NCBI RefSeq assembly: GCF_047948215.1
Contig: NC_134456.1
Coordinates: 84,584,515 to 84,648,514 of the forward strand
Length of the DNA stretch: 64,000 bases
Source of the DNA: Lycorma delicatula
Taxonomy: Eukaryota; Arthropoda; Insecta; Hemiptera; Fulgoridae
Direction: 5' to 3'
In this document: positions 58,010 through 64,000 of the stretch, in pieces
Layout of the letters: every line of letters begins with the position of its first letter
How positions within the stretch are numbered: position 1 is the stretch's first letter
Position numbers and translations under genes: made by a program
The notes under the pieces: generated by a model
The model's input: only the letters and a program-made list of their open reading frames with translations
Told to the model about the DNA's origin: nothing
Databases searched by the model: none

Positions 58010-58955
58010 CGTCGGGGCGCACGACCGTTGATTTAACGTGAAACGTTACAAACCATGGATGAAGTTCCTCCAAGCTACAGACCGACCAATGGGAGAGCCA
58101 CCATTTTTTTTTTTGTTTTTTTTAACAAAACTGAAAGTCTCCGATGGAAAATTTTACTTCAATTGGCCAACTCTACAGATAAACTGGTCGGTCTGTATGT
58201 CAACGAATCACTTTTAGTGTATCGGATCGAAATAAAAACGAGACATTGACTGCGTACTAAATTTAATTTTAATATAAAACAGACACTAAATGATAAATGA
58301 TATTTATTTCCACTGATATTATATGACAATTTTGTTCAACATCGGTCTGTGATATGAGAAGTAAGAGACATAAGATGTAATAAGCAGCGGTATAAGTGCT
58401 CGCCCCTCGGCGTCGTTCAGTGAGCGTGCCGTGCCAGCTTTGCGACGCTCCCGAAAACAGTCTTGCTCGCTCGGCACCGGACACTGGGGTACCTGTGCGT
58501 GGCCCAAAACCTCCCCTTTCCAAGGATATGTGTAATTTATATTTCCGGCTGACTTTTACGCGAGCTGAGGTTGACATACTGAATTTTTATATTTTTTACA
58601 CGTAAATATTGTCCAAAATACATTTATTATTACTTAAATCGGTCTATCTCCACAAACTGTAAACAATAATACACGAATCACCGCGCTATCACGTCTAAGT
58701 CGTGAGCTACACTGAATGGAAATGGGCGAGAGCGCCAGTTTTGATCGATCTGTGCTGTGCCCCCGCTCGCCAGTGACGCAAACTCAAAGTCGTATCGGCG
58801 AGCTGACCATGTAAGTTATAAAATCACACCGTATTTACGTCTCCGAGAGACTAATAGTTAGGGAGTTATTAAAGCAGGATGATATAAAACTTTTCGTTAC
58901 GCTACAAATCTCTGTTCTGCTACCCGTGTGTTTTGCTATTATCACGTCAAAAATA
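58010..58955 (+). repeat. Repeat C, copy 3 (near full length)
   Basis: Starts at the CGTCGGGGCGCACGACCG block and ends around ATCACGTCAAAAATAAC. Aligns with 9242-10230 in order throughout: the GACCGACCAATGGGAGAG block, AACGAGACATTGACTGCG, the GCTTTGCGACGCTCCCGAAA region and GAGCTGACCATGTAAGT. GATTTAACGTGAAACGTT near the left and the right-terminal TTTCACGTCAAAATC seen in copy 1 are inverted complements with one indel. A minus-strand 102-codon frame (58269-58577) shares CPVPSE-D-FRERRKAGTARS with copy 2, in shifted frames, so coding is doubtful. Confidence 0.75.
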
Positions 58956-59149
58956 ACTTCGCTCAGATTTCACTATACACGTAGTTTAAACGTTATCCAC
59001 CCTAACTTACAACTAAACTGGCCTATTTTTCTGGCCAACCAAGATATATAACAATAATGTAATCTACATACAAAATTAGAACAATTCTAATCTAATTAAA
59101 CCTATTATTAAAAAAAAAATCAAATATTCATACACGGATGTATTAAATA

Positions 59150-60190
59150 AAAAAAAACTGCTTCAGTACTAATGAAGTGTATCCTACTGTATACTCCTTT
59201 GTAACATTCTATATGTGGTTTCCTCATTAAAAGGAATTAACAAAAACAAATCTGATAAGGCGAGATCGGAACTATAAAGTGGAAGTGGCGAAACCTACCG
59301 ACCATACTTCTGAATAGCTTCCCGTGTCTTTTGAGCGATTTGGGGAAGGTGTATCGTGCAAAAATATTATGCCGTTTGAGAGAGAACCGAGACGTTTCGT
59401 CCTTTTTGCGTGTTTAATATTTGTAGCACGTCACAGTAGTTCTCGCTTCTGATCGTACGTCATACTTAGAAATAATCCCAGTAAATTAGGCCTTTATAGT
59501 TCAAAACCACCGTCAGCATTGCTGTACCGACTGACGCGTACATCATGAATCTTTTCCTGGCGAGCAGACTGGGGTGTTTCCATTACGTAATCAGACATTT
59601 GGATTCACCACCATAACGTGATAAATACAAGTTTCATTACAAGTTCTATGCGATCTACGCTAAAAATCGTTGTGTTTGTTTGAGTTTAAGTTCAGTACAA
59701 TTGTACATTTAGGTGCTTTTGAGTGAGAATCAACATCGAGCCATCTAAGAAACAGTTTCGAACACGTTTAACGACAATTCAGTTCGTCATGGCTAAAAGA
59801 ATAGACAGAGGCGAGTTTTACAGTACAAATTTTAATAATTCTCAAAATTTTTACGCGTCTGATCTTGTAAATAAGATCATTAACGCGATTTTGGAAAGCG
59901 TCAATCAAAACTTGCACCGATGTTCAGTTATAAAAATCGGCGACGCTAGTTCTTACCGATTAAAACTGTTTGATGTAATTATAAAAATCTTCGCGGTTAA
60001 TATATATTTTTACTTTACTATATTAATATCTGCGAGTGAATTTTGACCGGCTTTACACAATCAGGAAATAAAAATTTTTCACAGAACGTTGTTTTTCATA
60101 AACGGAATTTCTTATCTCTTACAGTACTTTGTTTGTCGGCGATGCCGACTCGAATGTCAAACACTTTCAATTTATTCGATTAAAAAATGT
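59150..60190 (-). pseudogene. mariner transposase pseudogene (diverged)
   Basis: Minus strand. Near 59590-59500 it gives the SLLARKRFMMYASVGTAMLT region that aligns with SSPVRKVFKT...VMLTVFW in the 50.5 kb copy. Near 59350-59290 it gives IAQKTREAIQKYG, which in mariners directly follows the second catalytic HDNARPH motif; that motif itself is scrambled. YSSDLALSDL follows as the third catalytic region. The N-terminal half (60170-59650) is present as DNA homology to 51290-50700 but without a readable frame. Many stops. Confidence 0.65.
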
Positions 60191-60199
60191 TTTCTTGTC

Positions 60200-61330
60200 T
60201 CTCATTAATTATTGAACGAATCTCGTACATTCTAATTTCTTTATTCGTAATGACGATTCAATCGCAATGAACAATCAAGCAACGGATTTTGTCCGACGAT
60301 ATAAAAATAAACAGCTTACATTTAAACAATCGATAAATAATAAAGCAACATATTTAATCGGTTAATTATTTGAAGAAAGCAGAGGTAAACCATTAAACCG
60401 ATATGAAGAATTGAAACCAGGACCTTTGGTTTAGTACTCGGCACTCTACCGACTGAAAACTGCCACCACATCATACCAGAACTGTACTATGTAATAATTT
60501 ATAAACTCATTACATTATTAAAATGCAAACGAACTAACCTTTAGGTGAACATATTTATCCCCCCGTTTTTTTCGTACCACTTACTATGTCACTAGCAAAA
60601 AATAAGCATTAATTTAACTCTTTCCGTCATGCGTTTCAAAACACCTGCGCAAAACAATAAAACTGTACGTACGTATACCAGTAATAACGTATATTATATG
60701 TAGATAGATGTACAGGAAGTACAAGCTCAACAACGACCAATAAGTAAATAAGGTAGAAGGATCTACCCACAACATATACTGCATCATTAATGGACTGGAA
60801 AGTTGCCAATTTAAACATAATGGATACACTATGGGTTTACAGATACCAGTTATTAAGGAACACTATACGTAATATGTAAAAACGAAATCCGTAATATTTC
60901 TATAAACAAACATAAATTACTACATCTGAACAAATACGTAAAACGATTATTATTTCTGTAACTTGCACTGGGGAAAAAATACTAAATAACATGTCAGTTA
61001 TTGTTACATTTTTCTTTTAAATTTTTTTCACTCGTTCCACCGAAAATTGCTAATTATATAATAGATACATTTCAGTGGTCGAAGGGAGAAAGAATAAACA
61101 TTAAATGAGTCTGTATTATTTGTATAGTGTCTAATCATATTTTCAATATATTGGCAGAAGACTAAATAAATGAGGGGGAAAATGCCGTCATTTTATTTCA
61201 AATGCTGAATTATGCTTTGCCATACAAGTTTTCAGGAACGGAAGAATAGTGTTGCGGAACCACAGATGTGTAATCATAATTTTAAAATAATTCCTCGTGT
61301 CTATACTAAGTTTGGGGTAAACGTATGGAA
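60200..61330. other. AT-rich stretch with tRNA-like block, no gene
   Basis: Minus strand near 60475-60405: TTTTCAGTCGGTAGAGTG (A-box-like) and GGTCCTGGTTTCAATTC (B-box-like) lie about 25 bases apart, resembling a tRNA interior. The acceptor stem does not pair, so it is a pseudo-tRNA or SINE head. Otherwise empty. Confidence 0.4.
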
Positions 61331-61334
61331 TGTA

Positions 61335-62639
61335 CGAGGTGTGTTCAAAAAGTAACAAGAATTTTGAAATTTCGCGGGTTGTATTAGTCCGATTATCAGG
61401 ACTTTTTCGTTGTCGTATTGGTAAACGTGTTTGATAAGTACCTGTACATTTTCAGCCATATTGTATGTCAAATGGATAACACATGTTTTGGTATGATCGC
61501 CGATTTTTTATTTGTATAAATAATGGATCAGAAAATCTGTATTAAATTTAGCTATAAGAATGGAATAAAGTGTAGAAATATTTTTTAAATGTTAAATATT
61601 GCTTTTGGTGAGTCTGCTATAAGTAAAGCAAGGGTTTACGAATGGTATAAGCGTTTCCAAGAAGGTCGTGAAAACGTTTAAGATGACGAGCGCCCCGGAC
61701 GCCCCAGCACATCAACAACCTATGAAAACGTGGAAAAAGCGAAAGAAATGAATATGACTGATCATCGAATCACAACCACAGAAGTCACTGATTATGTTGA
61801 GATATCAATTGGCTCATGCCATGAAGGTTTTTCAGATGTTTTGGGTATGGAACGTTTGAGAGCAAAATCTGTTCCAAAATTGTTGATTTTCGAACAAAAA
61901 CGGCGGCAAATGGAAGTTGCTAAGGAATCGCTAAATGAAGTCAACAACGATGCGGAACTACTGAAACGTGTCACAACAGGTGATAAAACATGGGTTTACG
62001 GATATGATGCCAAAATTATAGCTCAATCGTCCCGGTGGAGGCATTCTGGATCACCTAGACCAAAAAAAGCTCGACAAGTAACGTCGAATGTGAAGGTTAT
62101 GCTCACAGTGTTCTTCGATTTAACGGCATAGTGCATCTCAAGTTCTTGCCACAAAGTCAAACAATCAATAAGAAATATTACCTACAAGTTCAACGCCGTT
62201 TGCGTGAAGCAATTCGGAAAAAAAAACGCCGATTTGTCGCGAAACAATTCATAGCTTTTGCACCACGATAATCCGCCTGCTCACACTTCATTGTTTGTTT
62301 GTCAACTTTTAGCAAAAAAACAACACTGTAATGATACCCCAGCCGCCATATTCGCCAGACATGGACCCGTGTGACTTTTTTCTATTCCCAAAAATAAAAA
62401 AGGACCTTAAAGGGCCGTCGTTTTACAAGCACAGATGAGATTAAAAGAGAATCGCTGAAAGAACTAAACACTATTTCAAAGATCGAGTTCCAGAAGTGTT
62501 TCGGGGATTGGAAAAAGCGCTGGCATAAGTGTGTAACATCTAATAGGGGCTATTTTGAAGAGGATAACATTAATGTAGACGAATAAATAAAATTCTTTCA
62601 AAAAAAAAAAAATTCTGGTTACTTTTTGAACACACCTCA
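61335..62639 (+). mobile_element. mariner-type DNA transposon with near-perfect TIRs and TA duplication
   Basis: 1305 bp. The left end CGAGGTGTGTTCAAAAAGTA and the reverse complement of the right end TGAGGTGTGTTCAAAAAGTA differ only in the first base over at least 22 bp. TA flanks both sides (61333-61334 and 62640-62641). The nearly identical ends mean this is the youngest-looking DNA transposon in the window, although its gene is dead. An A-run lies just inside the right TIR. Confidence 0.9.
61523..62580 (+). pseudogene. mariner transposase pseudogene (DD34D), almost full length
   Basis: The frame opens MDQKICIKFSYKNG and stays in one frame to 62131 with in-frame TAA codons at 61586-61588 and 61679-61681. 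The linker reads DDERPGRPSTS. First catalytic motif: TTGDKTWVYGYD (Asp codon 61982-61984). WRHSGSPRPKKARQV and VKVMLTVFFD follow. A one-base loss near 62120 shifts the frame, after which GIVHLKFLPQSQTINKKYY is readable. The second Asp is in LHHDNPPAHTS (62267-62269). The third is in SPDMDPCDFFLFP (62373-62375), 106 bp later, one base more than DD34D requires, so one insertion lies between. The C-terminal WKKRWHKC region is degraded. Few lesions would separate it from a complete gene, but it cannot encode the enzyme. Confidence 0.88.
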
Positions 62640-62644
62640 TATGT

Positions 62645-64000
62645 TTTATCTCAACATTTAGTTGAGATAAAACAAACACCAGATGACTCAACCCGACAAG
62701 TAACACCACTCTCATCGCTACAAGAACTGGATAAATAACGAACCATTATTTTCAAAAAAATTATCTCTCAATAAAACTACTTGTATATCTGATGCTGCTT
62801 TACATATCCTGCCCTACCAAACAGCATTTGTATGAGTGTCTGTTTGCGTCCCCCTTAGCTTAGCACCGGAATGTACCAATCACCAGCGGAAAATCCCGAT
62901 TCGTTAGTACAAGTCTCGTGGTGATCAGATGTATACTTGTTATATGATTATATAACTAAAGATATACATATCAAAGTATTGGGAAAATTTAGAATTTTTT
63001 AACCGGATCCGAATTTTCGGACGAAAATCGCAAATATCTCGAAAAAGCTCAGCCCTAGCGCTCTGAAAAACATTTGTTCGATGAATATGAAGAAATTGGG
63101 AAAGACAACAAATTTTTAATCTGAAGCTATGACTTTCACATAATCTTACATGCACCCTTCAAAGTTGGTTGTCAAATCCATTCTGAGATACCGTCCTAAA
63201 ATTATTTTTTACATTTTAGTGCGTTTAATTTAAGGGTGGCACTTAAAAAGTTTTTTTACGTATTTTTTCTTTATTTATGTGAGTTTTTTTTCATAAACTA
63301 ATGAATAATAACAAAAACTTAGGCGCCAGAATGTACCGATAATAACTAGCGGAAAATCCCGATTCGTTTGTATCAATTTCTAAAGTTAAATTCCTAATTT
63401 AACTTTCGTTACATCAATTTCCATCATTCAAAAAAAAATATTACACAAGAGGTAATCAATTTTGGATCTATTAATCCCATTACGAGACGCCGCCCGGAGA
63501 GACTAGCTGCGGAGGCGTGCCCTAGGCACGCCTTGTATCAAAAGAAAAATTTTGACTTTAATAAACGAATCAATTAATGTACCCGTTTCGTCTGTGAAAC
63601 AACGCATTAACGTTTAAATATAAGCTTTATAAATAATTTTCTGATTTTTATCTACGTTAGGGTCACCGTAGAACGTAAACGTTAACCGCATAACAGATGT
63701 TTTATGTATATAACAAACGACAAAGTAAATCTTACTGAATAAACTTAAAGCAGGTAGCAACAGAACAGAAGTCCAGCAACAGAGTAAAAACATTATATAG
63801 ATTACAAACAAACAACGGCTTGCTACATAACCAGCTGTCTTAACGCATACACATCTCTCACCTACGGTCTATAATATAACATAAATGACGTGCAGCTGTT
63901 ACCTACTACATTCGTTCACCTTCAACATTATAATACACCAAGTGTACTAGGCATATAAAGCTGTTATAAGATGAATAAAAAAATCTTATCGTTAAATATT
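62645..64000. other. No gene; direct repeat pair and GC hairpin
   Basis: A ~55 bp block with GGAATGTACCAATCACCAGC and GGAAAATCCCGATTCGTTAG at 62866-62914 recurs at 63335-63388. A hairpin with 9-bp arms AGGCGTGCC/GGCACGCCT lies at 63513-63533 in a GC-rich island (63480-63535). Open frames here are short and unrecognised. Confidence 0.45.

Noticed and set aside
60405..60475. tRNA gene on the minus strand
   Set aside because: A- and B-box-like motifs are present but stems fail to close, so it is at most a pseudo-tRNA.

Overview
The window is AT-rich, repeat-dense nuclear DNA of an arthropod, most likely an insect. The evidence is the mix of elements: several mariner-type transposons (two with both terminal repeats and TA target duplications), non-LTR retrotransposons, tRNA-derived SINEs, a solo LTR, and many microsatellites. 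A sap-sucking hemipteran is a plausible source, but this is inferred from the style of the repeats and is not proven by any gene here. There is no bacterial organisation, no operon, no CRISPR array, no rRNA gene and no intact tRNA gene. I found no intact host protein-coding gene in 64 kb. The window reads as an intergenic region or a very large intron filled with dead or dying mobile elements.

Layout. 0-11 kb: SINE remnant, unclassified repeat A (1.2-1.85 kb), a near-complete mariner (3.2-4.5 kb), a hAT-like MITE (5.6-6.2 kb), and two copies of a ~1 kb repeat C (6.2-6.7 and 9.2-10.2 kb). 11-20 kb: a broken DDE transposase carrying an internal duplication, a GC-rich tRNA-like island, a LINE reverse transcriptase remnant (18.3-19.5 kb). 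20-32 kb: an internally deleted mariner, repeat A copies, a foldback element, a LINE C-terminal remnant, a pseudogene of a conserved multicopy arthropod protein (28.0-29.0 kb) and a second LINE of the 18 kb family (30.2-31.6 kb). 32-48 kb: mostly featureless AT-rich DNA with repeat A and SINE copies, an isolated LINE ORF1 (gag-like, zinc knuckle) at 41.8-43.2 kb and another transposase pseudogene at 43.5-44.2 kb. 48-57 kb: a solo LTR with a candidate TSD, a second broken LTR copy joined to a LINE reverse transcriptase that keeps its YMDD box. 58-64 kb: third copy of repeat C, a mariner fragment, a second near-complete mariner with TA duplications, and short direct repeats.

Nothing here works together as a system. 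The coding remnants carry stops, frameshifts or deletions, so current activity is unlikely. The parts that most deserve a second look are repeat A (ends that can fold into hairpins, plus a tRNA-like B-box), repeat C (solo LTR or DNA element, undecided), the pseudogene of the uncharacterised multicopy arthropod protein, and a few short open segments that do not match any element I recognise.
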